The notes beneath the pieces are model-generated. The model was not told the DNA's origin, did no database searches, and saw only the letters and a program-made list of their open reading frames with translations. From Verrucomicrobiales bacterium (GTDB lineage Bacteria > Verrucomicrobiota > Verrucomicrobiia > Limisphaerales > J093): 64,000 nucleotides of DNA. Below are positions 1 to 9,150 of this stretch, in pieces. Made by a program: the position numbers and the translations under genes. Where the stretch lies: the NCBI GenBank assembly GCA_024233215.1, contig JACKPW010000010.1:1-64000 (forward strand), written 5' to 3'. How positions within the stretch are numbered: the stretch's first letter is position 1; each line of letters opens with the position of its first letter.

Positions 1-219
1 CTGGCGATCGGCGTCGCCCCCGGCATGATTCCAAGTCCCACCGGATGCAGCGTCGCGCTGGAGGTGGAGGATTTCGACCAGGCCATTGCGGAACTCCGCG
101 CGGCGACCGTGGAGTTCAATTTCGGCCCCCTCGAAACCCCGGTTTGTCATATGGCCTTCGTGCGCGACCCCGACGGCAACCCCGTGGGAATCCACCGGCG
201 CAAGAGCCAACCCGGCTGA
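1..219 (+). CDS. VOC (glyoxalase/bleomycin-resistance-like) family protein, C-terminal part
   Basis: The reading frame is open from the first base of the window and ends with TGA, so only the last 72 codons are present. The segment MAFVRDPDGNPVGIHRR is the typical final beta-strand of vicinal-oxygen-chelate proteins, in which a family Glu often binds metal. Here the corresponding end reads VGIHRRK, so metal binding cannot be judged. The preceding EVEDFDQAIAELRA fits the domain's helix. Substrate and partners are unknown. The family call is fairly secure; the function is not. Confidence 0.7.
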   Translation: MAIGVAPGMIPSPTGCSVALEVEDFDQAIAELRAATVEFNFGPLETPVCHMAFVRDPDGNPVGIHRRKSQPG

Positions 220-353
220 GCGTGGTTGGCTGCGGGGAACCTCGACGGAGGCTCCGGCTCGGACCCTTTCATGCTGGAGAATGGCAGACCGATGCCCGGA
301 CCAACAACCATCGATTGCCTTGAGGTTCCCGAACCTGAGAGCGTGTCCCCCCA

Positions 354-2423
354 ATGGCTGCAGGACTGACCCCGTCGCTCGGTTCGTGGATGGTCACCGT
401 GGTCCTGCTGGCCCTGCTGCACCCCGCAGCGTGGCGCGCGGATGCGTCCGGGCTCGATCCCGTTGAGGCCGCCGCCGGCCCAACCGGGGGGGTGTTGAGC
501 CGGTCGGAGATCGCGGCGTTTGCCGACTCCGTGATTCCGACGGCCCTGGAGACGTCCAGCATCCCGGGCGCGGCGGTCTCGGTCGTTCAGGACGGGCGGG
601 TGCTGCTGCAAAGGGGCTATGGACTGGCGGATGTGGACGAGAAACGGCCGGTCTCGGCCAACGAGACGCGCTTTCGGGTCGCGTCCATCTCCAAGATCCT
701 GACCGCCGCCGCGGCGCTGCGCCTGGCGCAGTCGGACCGCCTGGACCTCCATGAGGATGTGAATCACGTGCTCCAACGCTTCGTGATCGCACCGGCCTAT
801 GACGAACCGATCACGCTCCACGACCTGCTCACGCACACCAGCGGCTTTGACGTCTGCTGGCTGGGGTATGCCGCCCGCTCCCCGGCCGATCACTTGTCGC
901 TTCGCGATTACCTGAGTTGCTTCCAACCGCAACGGCTGCGTCCACCGGGCAGCTTCAGCACCTACGACAACTACGGGTACGCACTCGCTGGCTATCTGGT
1001 CCAAGTCGCCTCGGAGGTGCCCTTTCGCGACTACGTCCGGACCCGGATTCTCGAACCGCTGGGGATGAGCCACAGCGGTTTTGGCATGAACCGGGCGATG
1101 GCGGGGACGCGGGCCACCGGATACCGGCGGGTCGATGGAACACTCGAGGCGTGCGCCCCGGACTACGTGAACATCACGCCGGCGGCCGGGCTTCTCACCA
1201 CCGCAGCCGACATGTCGCGGTTGCTCATCGCGTTGCTTGCGGAGGATGGATCGACCGCCTCACCGCGACTCTCCACCGCCGTGCGCACCGGCTTGATGAC
1301 GTCGCAGTTCACCTTCCATCCCGACGTGCCCGGCCGCTGCTACGGGTTCAACCGCCTCACCGTGGAAGGTCGGCCGCTGCTGCGGCAAACCGGCCAGTGG
1401 CCCGGGTTCAACGCGATGCTGATGGTGTCACCGCGGCAACGAATCGGCCTGTTCCTGGCCTACAACGTGTGCGATGAACTGGAGGCCGGCCGACGCATTG
1501 GTCGCGCGTTCGTCGAGCGGTTCATTCCCAAACCGGTACCCGCCGGGAGTCAGAGTCCGACGAGGGCCGCCACCGGGCTGCACGCGGACTTGTTCCCAGG
1601 CTGCTACGCCTCCACTCGATACCCCCGGGCTACCCCTCACGTGAAGTCTCCCCGCCAGGTCGTGGTGCGATGGCGGGCGGAAGGCGGGCTCACCATCGAG
1701 GACCAGCCCTACCTCGAGATCGAGCCAGCGGTCTTCGAACGGCTGTCCGCCAGCGCTCCGCAGGGAAGATCGCTGGGCAGGCGCGTGGCATTCCGCCTGG
1801 ATGAGAACGGGCGGGTCAGTCATCTGATCACCCAGTCCGGGGCTTACCGGCGCCTTGCCTGGTACGAGACGCGCCGCGCCCAGAACGCGCTCAATGTTGC
1901 CCTCTGCCTGATCTGGCTGACGGGACTGGTGATCTGGCCGCTGGCGGATCTCGTCCGGTGGGGACGTCGCCGAATCACGCAGGGGGTCACGAATCATCGA
2001 CCGCGACGTCCGTCGCCCCGGCTCGACCTGCCGGTAAAGATCGGAGCCCGGGCCGTCTGCGCGGTGGGACTCTGGCTCCAAATTGCGCTGGCGCTGGCAG
2101 CGAATTCGCTGGGTCCCTTCGCCCTTTTCTACGGACTGCCGCCGCGATTGGAATCGATCCTGAGGATCTCCCTCTTACTCGTGCTGCTGACCCTGGTGAT
2201 GGCGGTCGCCGGCATGCTCGTCTGGCGACACCGGTTCTGGACCCTGCCGGAACGCATTCTCTTCACCCTCGTAACGATGGGCGGCCTGCTCGGTTGCTGG
2301 AATCTGAACGCACGGTATCTGCACGGGAGCGGGGCAAGGGAGTGCCCGCCCGCGCACGCCCCACCGGGCCGGGCTGAAGCGGCGTCCGTTAAGGCCGGAC
2401 CTTCAACTGCCCCGGGATGTTGA
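354..2423 (+). CDS. Serine beta-lactamase-like hydrolase with C-terminal membrane domain
   Basis: A 689-residue protein of the class C beta-lactamase/penicillin-binding-protein-like serine hydrolases. An N-terminal hydrophobic segment (residues about 11-27) should export it. The three active-site motifs are visible: SISK at 111-114 (SxxK, nucleophile Ser111), YDN at 204-206 (YxN), and QTG at 345-347 in the position of KTG/HxG. Residues about 515-685 hold four hydrophobic helices, so the catalytic domain probably lies outside the cytoplasm, anchored by a C-terminal membrane bundle as in many environmental esterase/PBP-like proteins. The substrate (peptide, D-amino acid ester or beta-lactam) cannot be told. 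Its last codons overlap the 3' end of the convergent fucosidase gene by 35 bp. Confidence 0.85.
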   Translation: MAAGLTPSLGSWMVTVVLLALLHPAAWRADASGLDPVEAAAGPTGGVLSRSEIAAFADSVIPTALETSSIPGAAVSVVQDGRVLLQRGYGLADVDEKRPVSANETRFRVASISKILTAAAALRLAQSDRLDLHEDVNHVLQRFVIAPAYDEPITLHDLLTHTSGFDVCWLGYAARSPADHLSLRDYLSCFQPQRLRPPGSFSTYDNYGYALAGYLVQVASEVPFRDYVRTRILEPLGMSHSGFGMNRAMAGTRATGYRRVDGTLEACAPDYVNITPAAGLLTTAADMSRLLIALLAEDGSTASPRLSTAVRTGLMTSQFTFHPDVPGRCYGFNRLTVEGRPLLRQTGQWPGFNAMLMVSPRQRIGLFLAYNVCDELEAGRRIGRAFVERFIPKPVPAGSQSPTRAATGLHADLFPGCYASTRYPRATPHVKSPRQVVVRWRAEGGLTIEDQPYLEIEPAVFERLSASAPQGRSLGRRVAFRLDENGRVSHLITQSGAYRRLAWYETRRAQNALNVALCLIWLTGLVIWPLADLVRWGRRRITQGVTNHRPRRPSPRLDLPVKIGARAVCAVGLWLQIALALAANSLGPFALFYGLPPRLESILRISLLLVLLTLVMAVAGMLVWRHRFWTLPERILFTLVTMGGLLGCWNLNARYLHGSGARECPPAHAPPGRAEAASVKAGPSTAPGC

Positions 2424-3783
2424 GCACCACCACCGAGCACACGGGATCGGGCGCCTCGGACGGCAACTGGATCGTCACCCCAACCTCATTGCGAGTCGTG
2501 GTCAGCGGGGCCTTCTCCTTGTCCGATAGCAGGAAACAACGCCCGGGACGGTTCTGCAACCCGGGAACAACAAGGCGTCCATCCGCCGGCCAGTCGAACA
2601 CGTGGAGGTAGAGCGCGGTGCGTCGCGGGAACTGCTTCTTCGTACAACGCCCCCAGGGCAGTTCCCGGAACGGACTGGCGGTGGTGCGGTAGATCGCCGG
2701 ACCGTTGACCTTCATCCAGCGGCCCACTTCGGCCAGGCGATCGATCGAGGGGGCGGGAATCCGCCCTTCCGGGGTGGGACCGACGTTGAGCAGGTAGTTC
2801 CCGCCCTTGCTCGCAATGTCGACGAGGTTTCGGATCAGGGTCTCCGCGCTCTTCCAATGGTCGTCCCGACTCTTGAATCCCCAGGTGTCATTCATCGTCA
2901 TGCAGGACTCCCAATCCACCCCCGGCAGACCCGTGGCGGGAATCTGCTGCTCAGGCGTGCCGAAATCGCCCACGTAATCCTGGTCCCCCTTGTTCATGCC
3001 TTCCATGCCCTGGCGGCCCTTGCCCACGCGGTTGTTGATGATGAGGTCGGGCTTGAGGTCGCGCAGGTAACGGTAGACCTCCCGGCCGTCCTCCTCCGTG
3101 TACCATTCCACCCACTCCCCATCGAACCACAGCACCTCGGGATTGCAGGTGTCGATCAACTCCTTGAGTTGGGCCTTCATGAAATCCAGGTACTCCTGTT
3201 TCCGACCCGGCTGGATCTTGGTGGGGTTGTACTGCGCGTCACTGCCCCGGGTCTGGGCCGGGTGATGCCAGTCCATGATCGAATAGTAGGTGCAGAACTT
3301 CAGCCCCTGCCTGTGGCATTCGGCCGAGAGTTGCCGGAGCAGATCACGCCCGTAGGGAGAAGCCTTCACCACCGTGTAATCCGTCACTTGCGAGTCAAAC
3401 AGGCAGAAGCCGTCGTGATGCTTCGACGTAATGACCAGGTACTTCATCCCAGCGTCCTTCGCGGTCCTGACCCAAGCGGCGGCATCGAACTCCACGGGAT
3501 CGAATCGCGCCGCCAGTTTCTCGTAGTCCGCCACCGGAATGTTGGCGCTGTTCATGATCCACTCCCCGATCCCGCCGACCGGTTTCCCGTCCCAGATCCC
3601 ACCGGGAACGGCGTACAGCCCCCAATGGATGAACATGCCAAAGCGCGCCTCACGCCACCAGGCCATGCGGGCGTCCCGCTGGTCCGGCGTTTCGGTGTTC
3701 CAAGCTGAACCCGCACTGCAGGCGGTGTAGGGAGCCAGCGCGAGGGCGGCCAGAAGCGACAGGGTGAGGACGGGGGTTTTCAT
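2389..3783 (-). CDS. Alpha-L-fucosidase, GH29
   Basis: A 464-residue secreted glycoside hydrolase that should release alpha-L-fucose from glycans with retention. The start chosen is the ATG at 3783, because MKTPVLTLSLLAALALA followed by ACSAG is a clear signal peptide; a further in-frame upstream extension has no coding character. Family hallmarks are ARFGMFIHWG at about 47-55, ITSKHHDGFCLFDS at about 118-131, and NPEVLWFDGEW, where Asp221 is the expected nucleophile. The acid/base residue varies in GH29 and I cannot assign it. The protein ends after a beta-sandwich-like segment. It is convergent with the upstream serine hydrolase and faces a repeat-bearing intergenic region. The family call is very secure; the natural substrate is inferred. 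Confidence 0.93.
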   Translation of the reverse strand: MKTPVLTLSLLAALALAPYTACSAGSAWNTETPDQRDARMAWWREARFGMFIHWGLYAVPGGIWDGKPVGGIGEWIMNSANIPVADYEKLAARFDPVEFDAAAWVRTAKDAGMKYLVITSKHHDGFCLFDSQVTDYTVVKASPYGRDLLRQLSAECHRQGLKFCTYYSIMDWHHPAQTRGSDAQYNPTKIQPGRKQEYLDFMKAQLKELIDTCNPEVLWFDGEWVEWYTEEDGREVYRYLRDLKPDLIINNRVGKGRQGMEGMNKGDQDYVGDFGTPEQQIPATGLPGVDWESCMTMNDTWGFKSRDDHWKSAETLIRNLVDIASKGGNYLLNVGPTPEGRIPAPSIDRLAEVGRWMKVNGPAIYRTTASPFRELPWGRCTKKQFPRRTALYLHVFDWPADGRLVVPGLQNRPGRCFLLSDKEKAPLTTTRNEVGVTIQLPSEAPDPVCSVVVLNIPGQLKVRP

Positions 3784-3991
3784 GACTCGGTTCCGGTGTT
3801 GCGGCCCCACGAAATAGGCCCTCAGTCCGGGAGACGCAATCAAATTGCTCGCAGATTGGGTTGGACCGCCGGCCATGCGGGCTCCGGAAGAGGGGCCGTC
3901 GGCGCGGCGTGGACTTCACGTTTCAGCGTTCAGGGTTCCGAGCTCGATCCGCCGGTTCTCCCACCCGGAGCCGAGGAGTCTCCATGCAGTT

Positions 3992-4148
3992 CCACCACGA
4001 ATAGACACCAATGCACACGAATCACGGGGCATTTCGGCGGCAGACAGGTTCCTGCCTCCGCCACCAAGGGGTGTCCCTCACGCAGCGGTCGTACCGTTCC
4101 TGAAAGCCGCATTCTCATTCGTGTCCATTGGTGTCTATTCGTGGTTGG
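3992..4148. repeat. Inverted-repeat element, about 31-bp arms, no gene inside
   Basis: Positions 3992-4022 and 4117-4148 are inverted copies differing by about one internal base and the outer end. They enclose 94 bp without an ORF. Each arm is made of about 10-bp quasi-repeats of the form ACACGAAT/ACACCAATG. A smaller stem (GGCGG...CCGCC) lies in the loop. The element occupies the centre of the 493-bp gap between the fucosidase and the CHAD gene. I see no gene in the rest of the gap. It resembles non-coding palindromic elements scattered in environmental genomes; mobility is inference. Confidence 0.75.
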
Positions 4149-4276
4149 ATGGCACAGAGACGGCTGAGAAAATCCACCCCGCCCCCACCCTGCCGGACCG
4201 GGGATTGTAACAATCGCCGCATTGCCACCCCGCCGCTGCGTTGCCACCCTGTTCGTGACAGACGGATGGCTCGCGT

Positions 4277-5071
4277 ATGAAATCCAGGCAAATTCTCGCA
4301 CGCTGGGCACGAACCGGCGCTCGTCTGCGCGCGCAACTCAAGGCGCTCAGCGAAGCCTGCCTCCAGGAAGGCAATGCCCCGGAAATCCACCGATTGCGCG
4401 TCTGCCTGCGTCGCTTTCGTTTCTGGGCCCGCACCGGCCAACCCTTGCTGCCTTCCCGCGACCTCGCCCGGCTCCAGGCGTGGGGCCGCAACGTCGCCAC
4501 GCTTACCGGACCGATCCGCGACCTCGATGTCTCCATCGAGTGGTTTCGTTCCCATCGCGTTGGGGAGGAGATCATGACCAGCCTGGCGGAACGCCGCCAG
4601 ACGGAGTGGACCCGCCGACGCAAACGGCTCAAGCCCCTGCCGGCAACGGTGCTGGAACGACTGGGCGGCGTCGAGGTCACCCGGGAAAACGGCCGCCGCC
4701 TGCGTCGCCGCGTGCGCCGGCTCGAACAGCGCTTCGAAGATCGGCTGGTCAACCGGCTGGACGGCTTCTTCAAGCGCGATGCCTCCGCCCGCCATGAGGT
4801 GCGCCGCATCGTCCGCCGCTGGCGCTACCTGCGGGAATCCGTCCAAACCGCCCCCGAGCAGAAACGGGACCGATTGCTGACCGCGCTGCTGGCCTTTCAG
4901 GAGGCCGTGGGCGACGCCCAGAACCTGGAACTCGGGATCGAGCTCATCGAGCACCACGTGCCCGAGGGCAAGCGCCGCCGCCAACTCGAGCGTCAGGGCC
5001 GGGTCGCGCGCAAGGGCCTGATCAAGCAGACCCGTCGGGCCATCCGCCGGCTCCAACGCGAACTGGATTGA
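4277..5071 (+). CDS. CHAD domain protein
   Basis: A 264-residue, very basic helical protein. The conserved-histidine alpha-helical domain is recognised by EIHRLRVCLRRFRFW (about residues 37-51), GPIRDLDVSIEWF (about 79-91) and VGDAQNLELGIELIEHH near the C-terminus, where paired His, Arg and Lys residues line a groove. CHAD domains are known to bind inorganic polyphosphate and often accompany CYTH triphosphatases or target proteins to polyphosphate granules. No CYTH domain or polyphosphate kinase is visible nearby, so this is a stand-alone CHAD protein. Polyphosphate binding is inferred from the family. The start is the first ATG after an in-frame stop, 128 bp beyond the inverted-repeat element. 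Confidence 0.88.
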   Translation: MKSRQILARWARTGARLRAQLKALSEACLQEGNAPEIHRLRVCLRRFRFWARTGQPLLPSRDLARLQAWGRNVATLTGPIRDLDVSIEWFRSHRVGEEIMTSLAERRQTEWTRRRKRLKPLPATVLERLGGVEVTRENGRRLRRRVRRLEQRFEDRLVNRLDGFFKRDASARHEVRRIVRRWRYLRESVQTAPEQKRDRLLTALLAFQEAVGDAQNLELGIELIEHHVPEGKRRRQLERQGRVARKGLIKQTRRAIRRLQRELD

Positions 5072-5123
5072 CCCGGCATCGCGACCGGGGCAACCGCGTC
5101 GCCCCCCCGCCGGCCCGCCTTGA

Positions 5124-5276
5124 TCAACGCCTGTACTCGAGGACTTTCCCCTCGTTATTCAGCTTGAGGGTGTCGGCATCAAACGTCGCGGTTGTGGTGC
5201 CGGCACCCTTCCATTGCATACGCAGTTCGGGTCCCTTCACGGCATGGGTGGCATGGACCTCCCGAGCAAAAGCCGC
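5124..5276 (-). pseudogene. Remnant of a protein C-terminus (possibly NTF2/SnoaL-like)
   Basis: On the minus strand an open stretch of 50 codons ends at 5124 with LRMQWKGAGTTTATF...LNNEGKVLEYRR and a TGA. It has coding character and looks like the last strands of a SnoaL/NTF2-like fold. An in-frame TGA at 5277-5279 and no start codon or upstream homology show that the rest is gone. It lies in the 302-bp gap between the CHAD and beta-helix genes; nothing else is seen there. The fold assignment is tentative; the claim that this is a decayed gene end is moderately supported. Confidence 0.4.
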
Positions 5277-5373
5277 TCAATGGGGACAACTCGCTCGTGA
5301 CAGCCGGTCCCGGCAGGCTCATGCTCGGCGACAAGTTCACGCACCGTTCGACACCGGAAACACCCTCCCGCAC

Positions 5374-7995
5374 ATGAAGACCCACCGTCCACTCAATCTC
5401 AGCGCCCTGGTACTCCCCGCTCTGGTCTGCGCCGGCTCGCTTGAAGTCGCCGCCCGGGAGTGGTTCGTGGCGCCCAACGGGAGCGACACCCACCCGGGAA
5501 CCCGGGCCGAGCCCTTCGCCACACCGCAACGTGCCGTGGCCGCCGTGCGTGAACTCGTGGCGGCCGGCCTGACGGAGCACGTGCACGTCACCTTCGCCGC
5601 CGGCACCTATGAACTGGCCGCCCCCCTCGTCTTCACCCCTGCCGATTCGGGCACCGCCGAGCACGGGATCACCTACGCCGCGGCGCCGGGACAGGACGTG
5701 GTGTTCAGCGGCGGACGCCGGATCCGCGACTGGAAGGTCGATGGCAATCGGTGGACAGCGAAGCTGGATGAGGTGCGCGCGGGCGGCTGGTTCTTCCGAT
5801 CCCTGGTGGTCAACGACGAACGGGCCATCCGGGCGCGCTGGCCCAATGAGGACGGCGCACTGCGGCTCACGGACGTCTCACCGGATGTCCGCTCGTTCAC
5901 CTTCGATCGCCCACTGCCTTCCAACGACCTCGTCGGCCAGGACACCGAACTCGTGGTTTACGAAAACTGGTCGGTCTCGCGGGCGATCATCACGGGCGTC
6001 CACGATGGTCGAATCGAAACCGCCAATCCCGTGGGCTGGATCGGACACGGTCCCATGACCACCGCCAGCCCTGGCAAACCGGCCTTCCTCGAGCACGCCC
6101 GGTTCGCCCTCGACCAGCCTGGCGAATGGTTCCTCGACCGACAGACCGGCGAACTCACGTATCTCGCGCGGGACGGCCAGCGACCGGGTTCCACGGAAGT
6201 CGTGGCCCCGGTCTTGTCGCAGCTCGTCCAGATCGCCGGGACCGGGGATCATCCCGTGGTACACCTGCGCTTCGAAGGCTTGCGGTTCGAGCATACCGAC
6301 TTCGCCCTGCCCTCCTTCGGCTATTCGGAAATCCAGGCGGCTCATTACGGCCCGAGCATGAAGGAGCCGACGCACGTCCAACCGGTCGCCATCGAGTGTG
6401 TTTATGCGAACGGAGTTCAGTTCGAGCAATGCCGGTTCGCCCACCTCAACGCGTCGGGGATTGGGTTCGGACCTGGTTGCCGGGACAACCGCGTGTCGCG
6501 CTGCACGGTGGAGGACATCGGCGGCAACGGCATCATGATCGGCTGGCGCGGAAAGGGTGCGTTGCAGAACGGTGCCGAGGGGTTGCTCGATGCGGACTGG
6601 GCCGATCCGGACGATGCGCCCGTCGGGAACTCAGTGGCGGACTGCGTGATTCGCCGTTGCGGCGCCGACAGCCGGGGGGCGGTCGGGATCTTCGCTGCGT
6701 TCTCGAAGGATACGCTCATTGAGCACAACGAGGTGTACGACCTGCCCTACACCGGGATTTCAATCGGCTATCGTTGGAACACAACACCCACCTCGCAAGA
6801 GCGTTGCCGGGCGTGGTTCAACCACATCCATCACGTGATGCAGAAACTCGCGGACGGCGGCGGCATTTACACGCTCGGCTATCAACCGGGCACCCAACTG
6901 AGCGGCAACCTCATTCACGACGTGCCCCGCAGCGCCTACGCCCACGGCGGCGCGCCGAACAACGGCTTCTTCATCGACGAGGGCAGCAAGGGATTCCTGT
7001 TCGAATCGAACGTCGTCTATGCCACGTCGGGTCGCTCCGTGCGGTTCAACCAGAACCAGCCCGAAGGGCACACCTGGAAGGCCAACTTCTTCGACGAAAC
7101 CACCACCCCGGAAGCGATTGCCGCGGCGGCGAAGCTGGCCGGCCCCAGGCCGCTCGCCGTCGGGCATCCCTTCGCCTGCACCGATTACTCAGCCGGCAAG
7201 GTGTGCCTCGTCTCCGCCGCCGGCCGGGTGGAATGGGAATACCCGGCGCCAAGCTGCAACGACCTCTGGGTGTTGCCCAACGGGAACCTGCTCTTCAACA
7301 CCGGCCACGGCGTACGGGAAGTGACGCGGGCGAAGGAGGTCGTCTTCGATTACCAGTCCAAGAGCGAGATCTACGCCTGCCAGCGGCTGCCCGACGGCAA
7401 CACCTTCGTCGGCGAATGCAATGCGGGTCGCCTGATCGAGGTGGCCCCCGACGGAAAGGTGGTGAAGCAACTTCGCCTGTTGCCCGAAGGCAAGGACGGC
7501 GGCCACGCCTACATGCGCAACGCCCGCCGCCTGCCCAATGGCCATTACCTGGTCGCCCACTACGGCGAGCAGGTGGTGCGTGAATACGACGACTCGGGAT
7601 CGGTGGTGCTTGAAATACCCGCGGTGGGAGGGCCACACAGCGCGGTTCGCCTGCCGGACGGACACACCTTGATCTCCTGCGGCGATATGCCCGGCGGAAA
7701 CCGCGTGTTCGAGGTGGATCGTTCGGGCAAGCGTGTCTGGGAGGTGAAGGGAGAGGAGTTGCCCGGCATCAGCCTGAAGTTCATGGCCGGCTTGCAGCGT
7801 CTGCCCAACGGCAATACCGTCATGTGCAACTGGCTCGGCCACGGCCAGTTCGGCAAGGCGCCGCACTTGATCGAGGTCACGCCGGACAAGTCGGTCGTCT
7901 GGACCTTCGCCGATCACGTGGCGTTCAGGACCATCTCCAGCGTGCAACTGCTGGATGTCCCGGGCGACACCACCCAGTGGGAGATCAGCCACTGA
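5374..7995 (+). CDS. Secreted parallel beta-helix protein fused to a beta-propeller
   Basis: An 873-residue protein. The start is the ATG at 5374, which opens a signal peptide (SALVLPALVCAGSLEVAA); a longer upstream frame lacks coding features. Residues about 27-590 form a right-handed parallel beta-helix of the pectate-lyase fold. It begins with EWFVAPNGSDTHPGTRAEPF, and GIGFGPGCRDNRVSRCTVED and HNEVYDLPYTGISIG form coils. From about 595 to the end the sequence changes to repeated LPNGN/LPDGN-type blades (LWVLPNGNLLFNTG, RLPDGNTFVGE, RRLPNGHYLVAHY, RLPDGHTLISC), a PQQ/NHL-like propeller. The first half resembles beta-helix enzymes such as those placed in GH141, but I cannot identify catalytic residues. 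A role in polysaccharide breakdown or binding is inferred. Confidence 0.8.
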   Translation: MKTHRPLNLSALVLPALVCAGSLEVAAREWFVAPNGSDTHPGTRAEPFATPQRAVAAVRELVAAGLTEHVHVTFAAGTYELAAPLVFTPADSGTAEHGITYAAAPGQDVVFSGGRRIRDWKVDGNRWTAKLDEVRAGGWFFRSLVVNDERAIRARWPNEDGALRLTDVSPDVRSFTFDRPLPSNDLVGQDTELVVYENWSVSRAIITGVHDGRIETANPVGWIGHGPMTTASPGKPAFLEHARFALDQPGEWFLDRQTGELTYLARDGQRPGSTEVVAPVLSQLVQIAGTGDHPVVHLRFEGLRFEHTDFALPSFGYSEIQAAHYGPSMKEPTHVQPVAIECVYANGVQFEQCRFAHLNASGIGFGPGCRDNRVSRCTVEDIGGNGIMIGWRGKGALQNGAEGLLDADWADPDDAPVGNSVADCVIRRCGADSRGAVGIFAAFSKDTLIEHNEVYDLPYTGISIGYRWNTTPTSQERCRAWFNHIHHVMQKLADGGGIYTLGYQPGTQLSGNLIHDVPRSAYAHGGAPNNGFFIDEGSKGFLFESNVVYATSGRSVRFNQNQPEGHTWKANFFDETTTPEAIAAAAKLAGPRPLAVGHPFACTDYSAGKVCLVSAAGRVEWEYPAPSCNDLWVLPNGNLLFNTGHGVREVTRAKEVVFDYQSKSEIYACQRLPDGNTFVGECNAGRLIEVAPDGKVVKQLRLLPEGKDGGHAYMRNARRLPNGHYLVAHYGEQVVREYDDSGSVVLEIPAVGGPHSAVRLPDGHTLISCGDMPGGNRVFEVDRSGKRVWEVKGEELPGISLKFMAGLQRLPNGNTVMCNWLGHGQFGKAPHLIEVTPDKSVVWTFADHVAFRTISSVQLLDVPGDTTQWEISH

Positions 7996-8286
7996 ACGGG
8001 ACGGCTTCGATCTCCGCCAGGTCCCGGAGTGCGGCGAGGCATCGCCGCTTTCCCGTTCGCTGAAAAACAGGCAGGCAATCCCTCCGCAACCTCGGGGCTC
8101 CTGATCCCGTGCAAATGGCCTGAACCCCTTCCTGACACCACCACGGCGTGATTCACTGCTGTCTTGGTGCTGGTTTCAGACGTTCAGGCAATGATGTGGC
8201 GCCATCGGACGGTCCGGGAACAGCGGTGAAGGCTGGCGCTTTTCACCGCACTCCGGGACCTTGCGGAGAACGGACGTTTTCGCCGC

Positions 8287-9147
8287 CTAGGCCGGCTGGT
8301 CTTCCTCGTCCTCGTCTTCGTCTTCGTCCTCGATCTCCCGGCGCAGCTTGCGGGACAGCCTGGGTCGCACAAAGCCGTAGACCAGGTAGGCGGTGAAGAT
8401 CACCGGGAGCACCACCGGCAGGATCTTCTCGCGCAGCACGACAATGGTCCCGAGAAAGACCAGGGCAATCGCCAGCCCGAGAAAGGGACGGCGCGCCCGC
8501 AGATCCAGCTTCTTGAACGAGGGGTACTTGACGTTGCTGATCATCATCACCGAGAGAAAGACCAGCAGCACCGGCAGCACATAGCGCCAGTGGCCCCGCG
8601 GAAAATCGCGCGCCTCGAGCCACATCAGGAACAACGTCAGCGAGGCCACCAGTCCGGCAGCCGCCGGAATCGGAAAACCGAGGAACTCCTTGCTGCCCGA
8701 CCCGCCCTGCGCCGCGAGACAGTTGAACCGCGCCAGTCGCAAAGCGCCACAAATCAGATAGATCGAGGCCACGAACCAGCCGAGTTCCTGGTACTTCATG
8801 AACACGTCGTGCATGACGATCCGATGAACCAGGAATGCGGGGGCGGCCCCGAACGAGATGATGTCCGCCAACGAATCGAACTCGCGCCCGAAGGCGCTCT
8901 CCTGCCCTCCCCAACGCGCCAACCGGCCGTCGAGCAGATCGAAGATGCAGGCCAGCAGAATGAATCCCAGGGCATGCATGATGACGTCGTTGAAATCGGG
9001 CGAAGCGGCGTCCGCCTCGACGATCTTCGTGAGGGCCACGAACCCGCAGAAGAGGTTCGCCCCGGTCATCAGGTTGGGCAGAATGAAGATCTTCAGCCGC
9101 TGGTTCGGGCTGGGTTCGGACGATGGAGCCGGCGTTGGGTCGGACAT
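8287..9147 (-). CDS. pssA: CDP-diacylglycerol--serine O-phosphatidyltransferase
   Basis: A 286-residue integral membrane enzyme that joins CDP-diacylglycerol and L-serine to give phosphatidylserine. The CDP-alcohol phosphotransferase signature D-x2-D-G-x2-A-R-x8-G-x3-D-x3-D is complete (Asp70, Asp73, Gly74, Ala77, Arg78, Gly87, Asp91, Asp95), and it is followed by about six more membrane helices. The C-terminus is a run of Glu/Asp residues encoded by a CTCGTCCTCGTCTTCGTC-like microsatellite; the tail may vary in length. The start lies 3 bp after the psd stop, so the two genes are translated as a pair and give phosphatidylethanolamine in two steps. About 290 bp after its 3' end (7996-8286) show no gene. 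Confidence 0.93.
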   Translation of the reverse strand: MSDPTPAPSSEPSPNQRLKIFILPNLMTGANLFCGFVALTKIVEADAASPDFNDVIMHALGFILLACIFDLLDGRLARWGGQESAFGREFDSLADIISFGAAPAFLVHRIVMHDVFMKYQELGWFVASIYLICGALRLARFNCLAAQGGSGSKEFLGFPIPAAAGLVASLTLFLMWLEARDFPRGHWRYVLPVLLVFLSVMMISNVKYPSFKKLDLRARRPFLGLAIALVFLGTIVVLREKILPVVLPVIFTAYLVYGFVRPRLSRKLRREIEDEDEDEDEEDQPA

Positions 9148-9150
9148 GGT

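Noticed and set aside
3784..3876. Longer N-terminus of the fucosidase
   Set aside because: The extra 31 residues are not coding-like and would bury the clear signal peptide that begins at 3783.
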